DNA of 64,000 nucleotides, taken from contig NZ_RBIM01000008.1 of the NCBI RefSeq assembly GCF_003634045.1, positions 114,029-178,028 of the forward strand. The letters run 5' to 3'. Made by a program: the position numbers and the translations under genes. The notes below the pieces were generated by a model. That model searched no databases, was not told where the DNA came from, and saw only the letters and a list, made by a program, of their open reading frames with translations. Numbering within the stretch: position 1 is the first letter of the stretch; every line of letters starts with the position of its first letter. Shown piece by piece: positions 36,720 to 45,324 of the stretch. Source of the stretch: Maricaulis maris (GTDB taxonomy: Bacteria > Pseudomonadota > Alphaproteobacteria > Caulobacterales > Maricaulaceae).

Positions 36720-37301
36720 CTATTGCGCCGCCGTCACTTCGGTTGAGATGAACAGGCTGATTTCGTCGGAGACGAAGGGAACGGCGAAGCCCATATCCCA
36801 TTCCGAGCGCAGCAGCGAACCGGTGGCGGTGAAGCCGAGCTTGGTCGCGCCATCACGGGTCTCGCCGACCTGGTTGAGCGTTACATCCAGGCTGACCGGG
36901 TTGGTCATGCCGTTCATCGTCAGATCGCCGGTCATCGTGCCGGTCTCTCCGTCCTCGGTCTCGAAACCCGTTGCGACGAAATGCGCCGTCGGATTGGCCT
37001 CGGTCTCGAAGAAGTCGTCGGAATTCAGGTGGCCGATGAACCGCTCTTGATGGGCGCCGACCCAGAAACCGTCGATCAGGTTGAAAGTGATGTCGACGGT
37101 CGAGTTGGCCGGAGTTTCAAGGTCGAGCGACAGCGTGCCGTCATAGTCCGTGAATTGCAGGCGCTGGGTGGAATAGCCCTGATGGTCCCAGCTGGCTTCG
37201 ATGAGGGTGTGGGATTTGTCGAACTCGAAATTGACAGGTTCGGCCTGGGCAGCCGTGGCGGTCAGCAGGGCCGCGGAAGCGGCGAGAAGAAGGCGGGTCA
37301 T
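36720..37301 (-). CDS. YceI-family periplasmic lipocalin-like protein
   Basis: 193 residues: signal peptide 1-20 (ending TAAQA), then the YceI barrel: FEFDKSHTLIEASWDHQGYSTQRLQF at the start, SDDFFETEANPTAHFVAT, GTMTGDLTMNGMTNPVSLDV and FVSDEISLFISTEV. The family binds polyisoprenoid lipids or quinones in the periplasm. CGGAG seven bases before the ATG at 37301 supports this start. No partner gene nearby. Confidence 0.92.
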   Translation of the reverse strand: MTRLLLAASAALLTATAAQAEPVNFEFDKSHTLIEASWDHQGYSTQRLQFTDYDGTLSLDLETPANSTVDITFNLIDGFWVGAHQERFIGHLNSDDFFETEANPTAHFVATGFETEDGETGTMTGDLTMNGMTNPVSLDVTLNQVGETRDGATKLGFTATGSLLRSEWDMGFAVPFVSDEISLFISTEVTAAQ

Positions 37302-37412
37302 GCGGTAACTCCGTATGGACTGAACTGGTGGCACTACACATAGGAGGCTGCGACAATTTGTCGACCGGGCTGACATCAAGTTGATCTTTCCAACGCGGAA
37401 ACAATCCCGAAC

Positions 37413-37988
37413 TCAGCGATCCTTGCCCGGTACCCAGAGCACATCGGCGCGGCCCTCATCATTGGCGGTCCGGGCCATGACGAAGAGCAGATCGGACAGC
37501 CGGTTGAGATATTTCAACACCGCCGGATTGAGCGTCGTTCCATTGGCCACGAGTGCGGAGACCTTGCGCTCGGCGCGGCGGCAGATGGTGCGCGACAGGT
37601 GCAGGCGTGCCGCCGCCTCGCCGCCGCCGGGCAGGATGAAGGAGTTGAGCGGCTCCAGCTTGGCATTGAGCGCGTCAATCTCGCCCTCCAGCCAGGTGAC
37701 CTGTGCATCAGTGACACGAAGCGGCTCCCAGTCCGGCGGCGTGTCGCTTTCGGGCACGCACAGGTCGGCACCCAGGTCGAACAGGTCGTTCTGGATACGG
37801 GCCAGCACTGCGTCGAGGGCAGGCTGCGATCCCAGTGCGGTGCGTGCCAGGCCGATAGAGGAATTGGCTTCGTCGACATCCCCATAGGCGTCGACCCGCG
37901 GGTCATGTTTGACTGTCTGCGACATGTCACCCAGCCGGGTGGTCCCGGCATCGCCGGTGCGGGTGTAGATTTTTGTCAGACGAACCAT
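37413..37988 (-). CDS. Cob(I)alamin adenosyltransferase, PduO type
   Basis: 191 residues. IYTRTGDAGTTRLGDMSQTVKHDPRVDAYGDVDEANSSIG is the ATP- and corrinoid-binding start, with RTGDAGTT as the P-loop-like motif, and SFILPGGGEAAARLHLSRTICRRAERKV is the catalytic Arg-rich block. It makes adenosylcobalamin for enzymes such as methylmalonyl-CoA mutase. The neighbours are unrelated. Confidence 0.94.
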   Translation of the reverse strand: MVRLTKIYTRTGDAGTTRLGDMSQTVKHDPRVDAYGDVDEANSSIGLARTALGSQPALDAVLARIQNDLFDLGADLCVPESDTPPDWEPLRVTDAQVTWLEGEIDALNAKLEPLNSFILPGGGEAAARLHLSRTICRRAERKVSALVANGTTLNPAVLKYLNRLSDLLFVMARTANDEGRADVLWVPGKDR

Positions 37989-38044
37989 GGGTTTGTCCTT
38001 AGCGCCTGTCTGCGGCCCGGGAAAGGGCTGAAAAGGGGAAGATC

Positions 38045-39118
38045 ATGTTCGCTTTTATCGCCGCCGCCGGCCTGCTTTTTGTCCAGCCCGCCGAACTCGA
38101 CACCATCGCAGCGACCACGTTGGAGGCCTCGGGCGCACCCGGCGTGGCCGTGATGCGGATCATCGGCGACGAAATTCAAACCGGCACCGCCGGGCTTCGC
38201 GCCATCGATGATGAGGCACCGATCGGGCGCGATGATCTTTGGCATATGGGTTCGAACTCCAAGGCGATGACGGCAACGCTGGTCGCCCGCCTGGTCGAAC
38301 AGGGCGTGGTCGGCTGGGACGATACGATCGCCCAGCATCTCGGCGACACTGTTCCGGACATGCACCCGGCCTATCGCGATCTCAGCTTCCGGCACCTCTT
38401 GTCCCACCGCGCCGGGATCACAGCCAATGTCGGCATGGTCGCCATGATCGCGTTCAATCAGCAGGGCGCCAGTGGCGATCCCCTGCCGCCGCAGCGGATC
38501 GACTATGCGCGCCGGGTTCTGAGCCCGGCTCCGGCCGTCGAGCCAGAGGCGGAGTTTCTCTATTCCAATGCCGGCTATGTCGTGGCCGCAGCGATGCTGG
38601 AGCAGGTCACCGGCGAGAGCTGGGAGGTGCTGATCACACGCGAGGTCTTCGAGCCGCTGGGGATGACGAGTGCCGGATTCGGCCCGCCCGGCTCGGCCGA
38701 CACGATTGACCAGCCGCGCGGACACCGTGGCGGCCTGTTTGGCCGTCAGGCGATGGCGCCCGGGCCGGGGGCCGACAATCCGCCCGTCATGGGGCCCGGC
38801 GCCACGGTCCATGTCTCGATGGCGGACCTGGCGCTTTTCCTCCAGGCGCATCTGGCCGGCGCGCGCGGCGAGGTGACGGACTACCTGTCCGCAGAGAGCT
38901 GGACCGTCCTGCATACTCCGCCCTTCGGCGGAAACTACGCGATGGGTTGGGGGTTTAACGGCACCCAGCTCCTGCACGCCGGATCGAACACGATGTGGTT
39001 TGTCCAGATGGTGATCGAACCGGCCACGGATCGCGGCTTCGTTGTCGCCTTCAATGACGGTCGGACCAACGCCCTTCAGGGACCGATCGGCCAGGCCATC
39101 CGCGCCATGGCACAATAA
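38045..39118 (+). CDS. Serine hydrolase of the beta-lactamase class C family, secreted
   Basis: 357 residues. A short signal peptide (about 1-16) precedes GAPGVAVMRI. SxxK is SNSK in WHMGSNSKAMTATLVAR; YSNAGYVVAAAMLEQVTGE supplies YxN; HAGSN takes the place of the third motif. Esterase, peptidase or lactamase activity cannot be told. AAAAGGGGAAG lies before the ATG. It is not closely similar to the serine hydrolase at 35140. Confidence 0.9.
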   Translation: MFAFIAAAGLLFVQPAELDTIAATTLEASGAPGVAVMRIIGDEIQTGTAGLRAIDDEAPIGRDDLWHMGSNSKAMTATLVARLVEQGVVGWDDTIAQHLGDTVPDMHPAYRDLSFRHLLSHRAGITANVGMVAMIAFNQQGASGDPLPPQRIDYARRVLSPAPAVEPEAEFLYSNAGYVVAAAMLEQVTGESWEVLITREVFEPLGMTSAGFGPPGSADTIDQPRGHRGGLFGRQAMAPGPGADNPPVMGPGATVHVSMADLALFLQAHLAGARGEVTDYLSAESWTVLHTPPFGGNYAMGWGFNGTQLLHAGSNTMWFVQMVIEPATDRGFVVAFNDGRTNALQGPIGQAIRAMAQ

Positions 39119-39126
39119 CGCCACCC

Positions 39127-39333
39127 TCAACCGCCGAGATTTTCCTTCACCAGGAAGATCGCGATGATGATCAGCACGGCAGCGAATTGCAGCACCACGC
39201 GCAGGCGCATCAGCTTGTTCGAGCGCGAGCGTGCCTTGTCGTCCGAGCGGTACATGTTGAAAACGCCGAAGCCGAGCGTGACCAGGACGGCCAGCATGGC
39301 GATGTAGAGCAGGCCTGTGAGGAAGGTATCCAT
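39127..39333 (-). CDS. HIG1-domain twin-transmembrane protein
   Basis: 68 residues from the ATG at 39333. Two hydrophobic helices (about 5-23 and 45-62) flank a short basic loop. FGVFNMYRSDDKARSRSNKLMRLRVVLQ matches the HIG1 domain (hypoxia-induced gene family), associated with cytochrome oxidase assembly or supercomplexes in mitochondria and alphaproteobacteria. Its ATG overlaps the stop of the Rieske gene (TGATG), so they are translated together. Confidence 0.85.
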   Translation of the reverse strand: MDTFLTGLLYIAMLAVLVTLGFGVFNMYRSDDKARSRSNKLMRLRVVLQFAAVLIIIAIFLVKENLGG

Positions 39334-40382
39334 CAGCTTCTCCAGCGCAGTTCCGCTGCGCGTACAGGGTTCTTGAAGGGTTCGCCGGTCTCGCGATGCT
39401 TGTCCCAGGCGCGCTTGAGGGCGAAATACCATTTCGCCTGCACGTCGCTGTCATGGATCAGCATCAGCTTGGGATCATAGGCGAGGCCGACCTGCTGGGC
39501 GTTAACCGCATCGCGGTCCTGGCCGACAAAGGTCTCGATGCCCTTGCGGATCACCGGGTTGGGCACGATCGATGGCAGCCAGTGATCCCAGTAGACGACG
39601 ATGGTGATCGCGGTCGAGTTTTCATTGGTTGGCGTGACGGCGGTGAAACCGGTGAAATGCTTGCCGCCGGCCTTCACATATTCGGTGCGCAGGCCGGGCA
39701 GCTGGAAGCGGATCTCGGTCTGCGGCTCGCCCATCAGGGAATAGAGATAGGAATTCTTCGACGGCACGTGCGGCAGCATGGAGAAGCCGCGCTCGACGGG
39801 TCCGAATTTCTTGGTCTTCTCGTGCACCGACTTGGCCGAGCGCCACCACCATTGGCGGTGGATATAGGGGATGTGGGCCGGGTCCATCAGGCCGATCACC
39901 GCATGGTCGACATGGCAGTTGAAGACGTCATGGACAACGAGTTTCGGCTTGTGGCCGTCGGGAATGTCCAGCTTGGGCGGGTCGATCGAGGGCGGTTCGT
40001 CGAGGCTCGCCTCGTCGGCATACCAGATCCAGATCAGGCCCTGGTCCTCATGCACCGGAAAGCGGCGGACGCGGATCTTGGTCAGGTCCATCGCCTCGGC
40101 CTGGTCGGCGGTCAGCGAGGGGATGGCGGCGCACGACCCGTCCGTGCGGAAGCGCCAGCCATGATAGGGGCATTCGACCTGGGTCTCGCCATCATGGTTC
40201 TGTGCTTCGCCGCCGGACAGGAGAATGCCGCGATGCGGGCAGATATCCTTGAGGGCATAGGCTTTGCCGTCATGGTCGCGGCCGAACAGGATCGGCTGGC
40301 CCAGCAACTCGCGATGGAGATGCTGGCCCGGCTTGAGCTCGCTGGCGAGGGCGCCGAAATACCACAGGTCTTTGACAAACAT
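39333..40382 (-). CDS. Rieske non-heme iron oxygenase, alpha subunit type
   Basis: 349 residues from the ATG at 40382; a GTG three codons upstream is also possible. The N-terminal Rieske [2Fe-2S] domain has CPHRGILLSGG and CPYHGWRF (CxH...CxxH). The catalytic domain has HVDHAVIGLMDPAHIPYIH, giving the two His of the mononuclear iron, and a later acidic ligand. Such enzymes hydroxylate or demethylate ring or amine substrates; the identity is unknown. No ferredoxin reductase gene is adjacent. It precedes the HIG1 gene with a 1-bp overlap. Confidence 0.9.
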   Translation of the reverse strand: MFVKDLWYFGALASELKPGQHLHRELLGQPILFGRDHDGKAYALKDICPHRGILLSGGEAQNHDGETQVECPYHGWRFRTDGSCAAIPSLTADQAEAMDLTKIRVRRFPVHEDQGLIWIWYADEASLDEPPSIDPPKLDIPDGHKPKLVVHDVFNCHVDHAVIGLMDPAHIPYIHRQWWWRSAKSVHEKTKKFGPVERGFSMLPHVPSKNSYLYSLMGEPQTEIRFQLPGLRTEYVKAGGKHFTGFTAVTPTNENSTAITIVVYWDHWLPSIVPNPVIRKGIETFVGQDRDAVNAQQVGLAYDPKLMLIHDSDVQAKWYFALKRAWDKHRETGEPFKNPVRAAELRWRS

Positions 40383-40510
40383 GATCGCCACATAGCGCGT
40401 TGCGGCCCGCCTGCCTAGCGGGCGGGCGGCATCACAAGTGCGGCATATGGCCTTGTGAAGGCGGTGACGGCAGGGCTAGTCTGAGGGTCGCAGAGGGGGC
40501 GCGTTCGAGG

Positions 40511-41080
40511 ATGACGCGCATGCGCACAAGACGACTGGCAATTTTGTTCCGCCCGGTCCCGGTACTCAGCCTTGCCGCTGTACTGGCCGTGGTTGGCTGT
40601 TCGCGCGATCCCGCGCCCCTGCCCGACGAAGCGGGCCTGCCGGCGGCCGCACTGGCCGCGTTCCAGACGCATCTGCGCACGATGAGTGACGGCGATCTCG
40701 CCTGCAGCAACGCAGCGATCGAAGCGGCGCCGCGTGTGGTTGGATACATCAATGATGACCGCCAGCCCGACTTCGCCATTGCCACGCAGGACCTGCAATG
40801 CCGCAGCGAACTGGGGTCCGCGGTCGCCTATTTCTGTGGCGGGTCGATCTGTGCCTTTCCGGCCCTGATGTCGGACGGCGCCGATTATCAGGTCATCTGG
40901 TTGATGTCGGGCAATGAGATCTCCACCCGCACCGATTATCAGGAGGCCCGCTTTGTGGTCCGCCAGGGCGTGTTCGCGGGCAGCGCCGGCAGCCGGGTAT
41001 CGGTGCGGGAATATGTCTGGCGGGACGGCGCTCTGACCCGCGTTCTCGAGCGGGAGGAGTTGGCGAGGCGGGCGCCCTAA
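40511..41080 (+). CDS. Lipoprotein of unknown function
   Basis: 189 residues from the ATG at 40511 (40520 also possible, preceded by GAGG). An N-terminal basic stretch and hydrophobic segment end in the lipobox VVGC. The mature part has GDLACSNAAIEAAPRVVGYINDDRQPDFAI and several Cys (CRSELGSAVAYFCGGSIC), suggesting disulfides. Its stop overlaps the convergent gluQ gene by four bases. Not recognised. Confidence 0.65.
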   Translation: MTRMRTRRLAILFRPVPVLSLAAVLAVVGCSRDPAPLPDEAGLPAAALAAFQTHLRTMSDGDLACSNAAIEAAPRVVGYINDDRQPDFAIATQDLQCRSELGSAVAYFCGGSICAFPALMSDGADYQVIWLMSGNEISTRTDYQEARFVVRQGVFAGSAGSRVSVREYVWRDGALTRVLEREELARRAP

Positions 41081-41913
41081 TCGCTGAACCGCGCCCGCAC
41101 CTGGTCCGGAGAAACGCCGCTTTCGCGCAGGGATTTCAGTGTCGCGGACCTGTTGCGTTTGGCAAAACGCTCGCCGGTCTCGTCCAGCAGCAGGCGGTGA
41201 TGGCGGTAGACCGGGGTCGGCAGGCCGAGCAGGGTCTGAAGCAATACATGCAGCGGTGTCATGGCGCGCAAATCCTCGCCGCGGATGACATGGCTGATGC
41301 CCTGCAGCGCGTCATCATGCACCACGGCGATATGATAGCTGGTCCCGACATCCTTGCGCGCCAGGACGACATCGCCCAGCGGCACCGGGTCGGCGGTTTG
41401 TTCGCCCTTGTCGTCCTCAATGAAACGCATCTCGCCGAAGCGCGCGCCCAGAACATCACGGCAATGGCTCTGCGACAGCCGCCAGGCGAAGGCCTCGCCC
41501 GCGTCAATGCGCGCCGCCTCTTCGTCCGCACTCATCGGTTTGAGCGGCCCACGATAGACCTCGCCGACCTCGTGCGGCGCCCGGGCAATATCCTCCATGA
41601 TTTCCCGCCGTGTCTTGAAACAGCGATAGACGACGCCCAGCCCGCGCAGGCGCTCAAGCACTGCGTCATACTCGGAGAAATGCTCCGACTGCCGTCGCAC
41701 CGGCTCTTCCCAATCCAGCCCCAGCCAGATCAGATCGTCCAGGATCACCTGCTCGAATTCCCGCTTGCAGCGGACGGTATCGATATCCTCCATCCGCAAA
41801 ACGAACCGCCCCTCCGCCTCACACGCCGCGCGAAACGCCGTCCAGGCGGAATAGGCATGGCCGATGTGCAAATGCCCGGTGGGAGACGGGGCGAAACGGG
41901 TGGTGAAGCTCAT
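41077..41913 (-). CDS. gluQ: Glutamyl-Q tRNA(Asp) synthetase
   Basis: A 278-residue truncated glutamyl-tRNA synthetase paralogue without the anticodon-binding domain. FAPSPTGHLHIGHAYSAW holds the HIGH motif; RMEDIDTVRCK and HHRLLLDETGERFAKRNRS (KMSKS-equivalent) follow. It glutamylates queuosine at position 34 of tRNA-Asp. Some relatives bind zinc; here only one Cys of that site is clear (YRCFKTR). Named by architecture; high confidence. Confidence 0.92.
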   Translation of the reverse strand: MSFTTRFAPSPTGHLHIGHAYSAWTAFRAACEAEGRFVLRMEDIDTVRCKREFEQVILDDLIWLGLDWEEPVRRQSEHFSEYDAVLERLRGLGVVYRCFKTRREIMEDIARAPHEVGEVYRGPLKPMSADEEAARIDAGEAFAWRLSQSHCRDVLGARFGEMRFIEDDKGEQTADPVPLGDVVLARKDVGTSYHIAVVHDDALQGISHVIRGEDLRAMTPLHVLLQTLLGLPTPVYRHHRLLLDETGERFAKRNRSATLKSLRESGVSPDQVRARFSD

Positions 41914-41940
41914 GGTGGGAGTGAGGCAGAGTCAGGGCGA

Positions 41941-42075
41941 TTTGTCATCCCGGACGGAAACCTGCGAAAGCAGGTTGCAGATCCGGGACCCATTCGCGCC
42001 AGCGCGGCAGACATCGAGTGTATAGGTCCCGGATCTCCGCCCCGCTTTTGCGGGGCATGCGTCCGGGATGACAAA
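41941..42075. repeat. Intergenic palindromic repeat with four-way fold
   Basis: Outer arms TTTGTCATCCCGGACG (41941-41956) and CGTCCGGGATGACAAA (42060-42075) pair perfectly over 16 bases. Inside are hairpin AACCTGC/GCAGGTT (41959-41976), a 12-bp stem AGATCCGGGACC (41979-41990) with GGTCCCGGATCT (42025-42036), and hairpin GCCCCGC/GCGGGGC (42039-42056). Such TCATCCCGGA-type elements are scattered in many alphaproteobacteria. It lies between the divergent gluQ and esterase genes. Confidence 0.85.
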
Positions 42076-42167
42076 ACGGATTTGCAGGATGTTGCGCGCG
42101 GCCTGCTCCCCCTTGCCCCCATCCCCCGCATCCCTCTATCCAGTTGGCTGCGAATACGGAGCCCATC

Positions 42168-42833
42168 ATGACCCGACCCATTGACGGACCGCGCCTCGCG
42201 CCGCGCGACGGATCGACGCCGAAAAAACTGGTGATCTTCCTGCATGGCTATGGCTCGAACGGGAAGGATCTGATCGGGCTGGGGCAGCACTGGGCGCGGG
42301 ATTTGCCGCATGTGCAATGGGTGTCGCCGAATGCGCCGGACCCGGTGCCGGGCGCGCCGGACGGCTATCAATGGTTCCCGATCTCCAATCTCGATCCGCA
42401 GCGCATCGAGGCCGGTGCGGCGACCGCCTGGCCCATTGTCGATGCCTTTATCGACCAGGAACTCACCCGCTACGGCCTGACCGAAAGCGATCTGGTGCTG
42501 TGCGGCTTCTCGCAAGGCACCATGTTGTCGCTCGCGACCGGCCTGCGGCGTGAGCGGCCGATTGCCGGCATTATGGGGTTTTCCGGGGCCTTGCCGGGTG
42601 GTGAACGCCTGAAGGAAGAGGTGCGCTCCAAACCGCCGATCATGCTGGTGCATGGCGATCAGGACCAGGTCCTGCCGCTGGGCTTCATGTTTGATGCGCT
42701 GGAAAACCTGGCCGCCGCCGGTCATGGCGCGCAATGGCATATCTCCCAGGGCCTGCCGCATTCGATCGGTGAAGACGGGCTGGACATCGGCAAGCGTTTC
42801 ATCGGCAATGCGCTGGCCGGGCGTTACCGCTGA
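42168..42833 (+). CDS. Carboxylesterase / phospholipase, alpha/beta hydrolase
   Basis: 221 residues, an Abhydrolase_2 (YpfH/EstB-like) enzyme. LVIFLHGYGSNGKDL is the oxyanion-loop region, GFSQGTMLSLATG the nucleophile elbow with Ser, LVHGDQDQVLP the catalytic Asp, and QGLPHSIGEDG the catalytic His. CGGAG precedes the ATG at 42168. No signal peptide, so it is cytoplasmic. Substrates are short acyl esters or lysophospholipids. Confidence 0.9.
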   Translation: MTRPIDGPRLAPRDGSTPKKLVIFLHGYGSNGKDLIGLGQHWARDLPHVQWVSPNAPDPVPGAPDGYQWFPISNLDPQRIEAGAATAWPIVDAFIDQELTRYGLTESDLVLCGFSQGTMLSLATGLRRERPIAGIMGFSGALPGGERLKEEVRSKPPIMLVHGDQDQVLPLGFMFDALENLAAAGHGAQWHISQGLPHSIGEDGLDIGKRFIGNALAGRYR

Positions 42834-42928
42834 GCCACACTGATAGACCGTCATCGAGGATTCGCGACGCCGTCATAGGACTGACACGCGAACAGGAGTA
42901 ACTTCCGTTCAAGCGCGGGAAGCGAAAT

Positions 42929-43043
42929 GATTCGTAGAAACGAATCCGCCTCTTGCGTGCGACGGGAGGTGTGCTTTCAGGACGTTCGTCCGGGATACCC
43001 ACCCCCTCCCGATCTGTCCCGACCGACCGGTAGGGACCGGTCG
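42929..43043 (+). promoter_or_regulatory. Two hairpins upstream of the HNH nuclease gene
   Basis: GATTCGT/ACGAATC (42929-42946) is a 7-bp stem with a four-base loop, and CGACCGGT/ACCGGTCG (43024-43043) an 8-bp perfect stem with a four-base loop ending 17 bases before the ATG. The second could expose or hide the ribosome binding site (GGGAGG at 43050). Otherwise the 227-bp gap holds no gene. Confidence 0.4.
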
Positions 43044-43060
43044 CAGCGAGGGAGGTCGCC

Positions 43061-43627
43061 ATGCAGGTGCTTGATCGGGCGCCGCAGGGATGGCCCTGTC
43101 TGGTCCTGAATGCGGACTATCAGCCTTTGAGCTATTGGCCCTTGTCGACCTGGTCCTGGCAGGAGGCGATCAAGAATGTCTTCCTGGAACGGGTCGCCGT
43201 GGTCTCGCATTATGACGAGGTCGTGCATTCGCCCAGTTTCGAGATGCATGTGCCCTCCGTCATCGCCCTGCGCGACTATGTCACCCAGGACCGCACACCG
43301 GCCTTCACGCGATACAATGTCTGGCTCCGCGACGGCTTCAAATGTGTCTATTGCGGCAAGCATGGTGTCGACCAGCTGACCTTCGACCATGTCATTCCGC
43401 GTCGGGCGGGGGGCAAGACCAGCTGGGAAAACATTGTCGCCGCCTGTGGTCCCTGCAATCTGAAAAAGGGTGGCCGTTCGCCGCGCGAGGCCAGCATGCC
43501 GCTGCCGCGCCCGCCGCAACGGCCGTCCATGCATGAGCTGCAGGCCCAGGGCCGCAAATTCCCACCGAAATTCCTGCACGAAAGCTGGCTGGACTATCTC
43601 TACTGGGATATCGAGCTGGAACGCTGA
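43061..43627 (+). CDS. HNH endonuclease
   Basis: 188 residues. CVYCGKHGVDQLTFDHVIPRRAGG, then WENIVAACGPCNLKKG, forms the HNH nuclease domain with two CxxC zinc pairs (CVYC, CGPC) and the DH-N-N catalytic set. The first 85 residues (VLNADYQPLSYWPLSTWSWQEAI) are typical of a widespread bacterial family, sometimes called DUF4226-free HNH; role unknown, not part of a clear restriction system. GAGGGAGG precedes the ATG. Followed by a DUF1697 gene on the same strand. Confidence 0.93.
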   Translation: MQVLDRAPQGWPCLVLNADYQPLSYWPLSTWSWQEAIKNVFLERVAVVSHYDEVVHSPSFEMHVPSVIALRDYVTQDRTPAFTRYNVWLRDGFKCVYCGKHGVDQLTFDHVIPRRAGGKTSWENIVAACGPCNLKKGGRSPREASMPLPRPPQRPSMHELQAQGRKFPPKFLHESWLDYLYWDIELER

Positions 43628-43642
43628 TTGTCCGGGAACGCC

Positions 43643-44164
43643 ATGACCACCCACATCGCCCTGCTGCGCGCCGTCAATGTTGGTGGCACCGGCAAGCTTC
43701 CCATGGCTGAACTCAAATCGATGGCGGTGCGGATCGGGTTTGAAAATCCGCGCACCTATATCGCCTCCGGCAATCTCGTGTTCGAGAGCAATCTGACCAC
43801 GGCGCAGGCCGGTGAGGCGCTGGAGGCGGCCCTGCAGGACTATGCCGGCAAGCCGGTCGGCGTGATCATGCGGACACCGGACGAGATGCAGGCCGTGTTC
43901 GCAGCCAATCCGTTTCCGGACGCGCCGGGCAATCGCTGCGTTGTGCTCTTCCTCGACACCGCTCCGCCGGATGATCTGTCGGACACGCTGAAGCATCAGG
44001 CCGGCGAGCAGGTCGTAGCCGGCAAGCGCGAGATTTACATCCATTATGGTGACGGGATGGGCCAGTCGAAACTGGTCGTGCCAGCGGCAAAGACCGGTAC
44101 CGCCCGCAATATGAACACGGTGGCGAAACTGGTGACGATGGCGGGCGGTGAGGCGAGCGCCTAA
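43643..44164 (+). CDS. DUF1697 family protein
   Basis: 173 residues from the ATG at 43643. ALLRAVNVGGTGKLPMAELK, RTYIASGNLVFES, FAANPFPDAPGNRCVVLFL and YIHYGDGMGQSKL are the hallmarks of DUF1697, whose function is unknown. It follows the HNH gene after 15 bp and overlaps the stop of the convergent coq7 gene by four bases. Confidence 0.93.
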   Translation: MTTHIALLRAVNVGGTGKLPMAELKSMAVRIGFENPRTYIASGNLVFESNLTTAQAGEALEAALQDYAGKPVGVIMRTPDEMQAVFAANPFPDAPGNRCVVLFLDTAPPDDLSDTLKHQAGEQVVAGKREIYIHYGDGMGQSKLVVPAAKTGTARNMNTVAKLVTMAGGEASA

Positions 44165-44742
44165 ATCCGCTCGGACACCTTGATCGCAACCCGGCAGCCG
44201 GCTTCGATCGCCTTTGACAGCAGGGCATAGCCCGGCGCCTGTTTGGCGCCTTCCTCGATGGCGAGGTCGCGGTGTTCGAGCTCTTCCTCGCGGAATTTCG
44301 TGAACAGGTCGGCCAGCTCGTCCTCGCCCATGGCGCGGAGCTCCTCGATCTGGCCGGCATAATGCTGTTCGATCACGCTCTCGACGGCTTCGGTGCAGGC
44401 ATGGGCGGCCTTCTCGCCCATCAAGGCGGTGGCGGCGCCGAGTGCATGACCGGCCACATCCCAGATCGGGGCGAGGGCCGTCGGGCGGGTATTGCGCTCG
44501 AAGATCAGCCGGTCGAACGTGTCGAGATGGTGCTGTTCATCGGCCTCCATCTCCTCCAGCTGCCGCGCGATGCGGGCCTTGTGGGGCAGGCCTTTGAAGA
44601 CCGCTCGCTGACCCTGGTAGATCGCCACCGCACCATATTCGCCGGCATGGTCGACCCGGACCATTTCCTCGACACGGCGGGCATTGCGGCGCTTGCCGGG
44701 GAGGGGCGGGGTGAAGGTGTCGGCGTCGCGACCGGCTGTCAT
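44161..44742 (-). CDS. coq7: 5-demethoxyubiquinol hydroxylase Coq7
   Basis: A 193-residue di-iron carboxylate protein. EMVRVDHAGEYGAVAIYQGQ, EEMEADEQHHLDTFDRL (ExxH), EQHYAGQIEEL and FREEELEHRDLAIEEG (ExxH) supply the ligands. It does the last hydroxylation in ubiquinone biosynthesis. It starts inside the dsbB stop (4-bp overlap). High confidence. Confidence 0.95.
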   Translation of the reverse strand: MTAGRDADTFTPPLPGKRRNARRVEEMVRVDHAGEYGAVAIYQGQRAVFKGLPHKARIARQLEEMEADEQHHLDTFDRLIFERNTRPTALAPIWDVAGHALGAATALMGEKAAHACTEAVESVIEQHYAGQIEELRAMGEDELADLFTKFREEELEHRDLAIEEGAKQAPGYALLSKAIEAGCRVAIKVSERI

Positions 44743-45269
44743 GATTTCAGACCCTTATAGCCGACCAGAACGGCCAGAACGGCCATGGCGGCGGAGATGA
44801 TCGCGTTGAAACCGGCCATGGAAATACCCAGCAGGGTCCAGGCCGCCTCGTCGCACAGCACGATCGGCCCGCAATCGGTGCCATTGAGGATACACGACAG
44901 ATCAACTTCGGGAATGCCGCCACTGGTGGTGCAGGTCTCGGGGCCGTCCCACCATTTGTACTCGACGCCGGCATGCCAGCCGGCAAAGCCGGCCGAGTAG
45001 ATCAGGACCGCGGCGATCACGAAGATCATCCAGGGTGCGAATTTGGCCAGCGAGGGACGCAGGATGAGCGCGATGCCGGATACCAGGCCGAGTGCGATCA
45101 CGGTCATATGGATGTGGCGCTGGTCGTAACACAGGGCGCACGGCTCATAGCCGCCGATATATTCGAAGCCCCAGGCGCCCAGCATCAGGGCGAGCGAACC
45201 ACCGGCCAGCAGGAGCGGCCAGCGTGTCAGCGGGAATTGGGACAGGACCGGGTTCATGAAATGCATCAT
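44739..45269 (-). CDS. Disulfide bond formation protein DsbB-like
   Basis: 176 residues from the ATG at 45269; ATGs at 45266, 45287 and others are possible, and AGAGG about 10 bases before 45269 suggests it. Four hydrophobic segments, with CALCYDQRHIH as the first CxxC after segment 1, and a second Cys set in ETCTTSG, LSCILNGTDCGPIVLCDE. It re-oxidises DsbA through quinone. Its placement next to coq7 is seen in relatives. The second loop has more Cys than the two of E. coli DsbB. Confidence 0.9.
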   Translation of the reverse strand: MMHFMNPVLSQFPLTRWPLLLAGGSLALMLGAWGFEYIGGYEPCALCYDQRHIHMTVIALGLVSGIALILRPSLAKFAPWMIFVIAAVLIYSAGFAGWHAGVEYKWWDGPETCTTSGGIPEVDLSCILNGTDCGPIVLCDEAAWTLLGISMAGFNAIISAAMAVLAVLVGYKGLKS

Positions 45270-45324
45270 TGCGGGATCACCTCTCATGCGCACCGCGACC
45301 AATGCGCACACAGATTGCCTGCGA

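Noticed and set aside
37976..39454. 492-codon minus-strand frame opposite the second serine hydrolase
   Set aside because: Antisense to SxxK and YxN motifs; no family match in itself.
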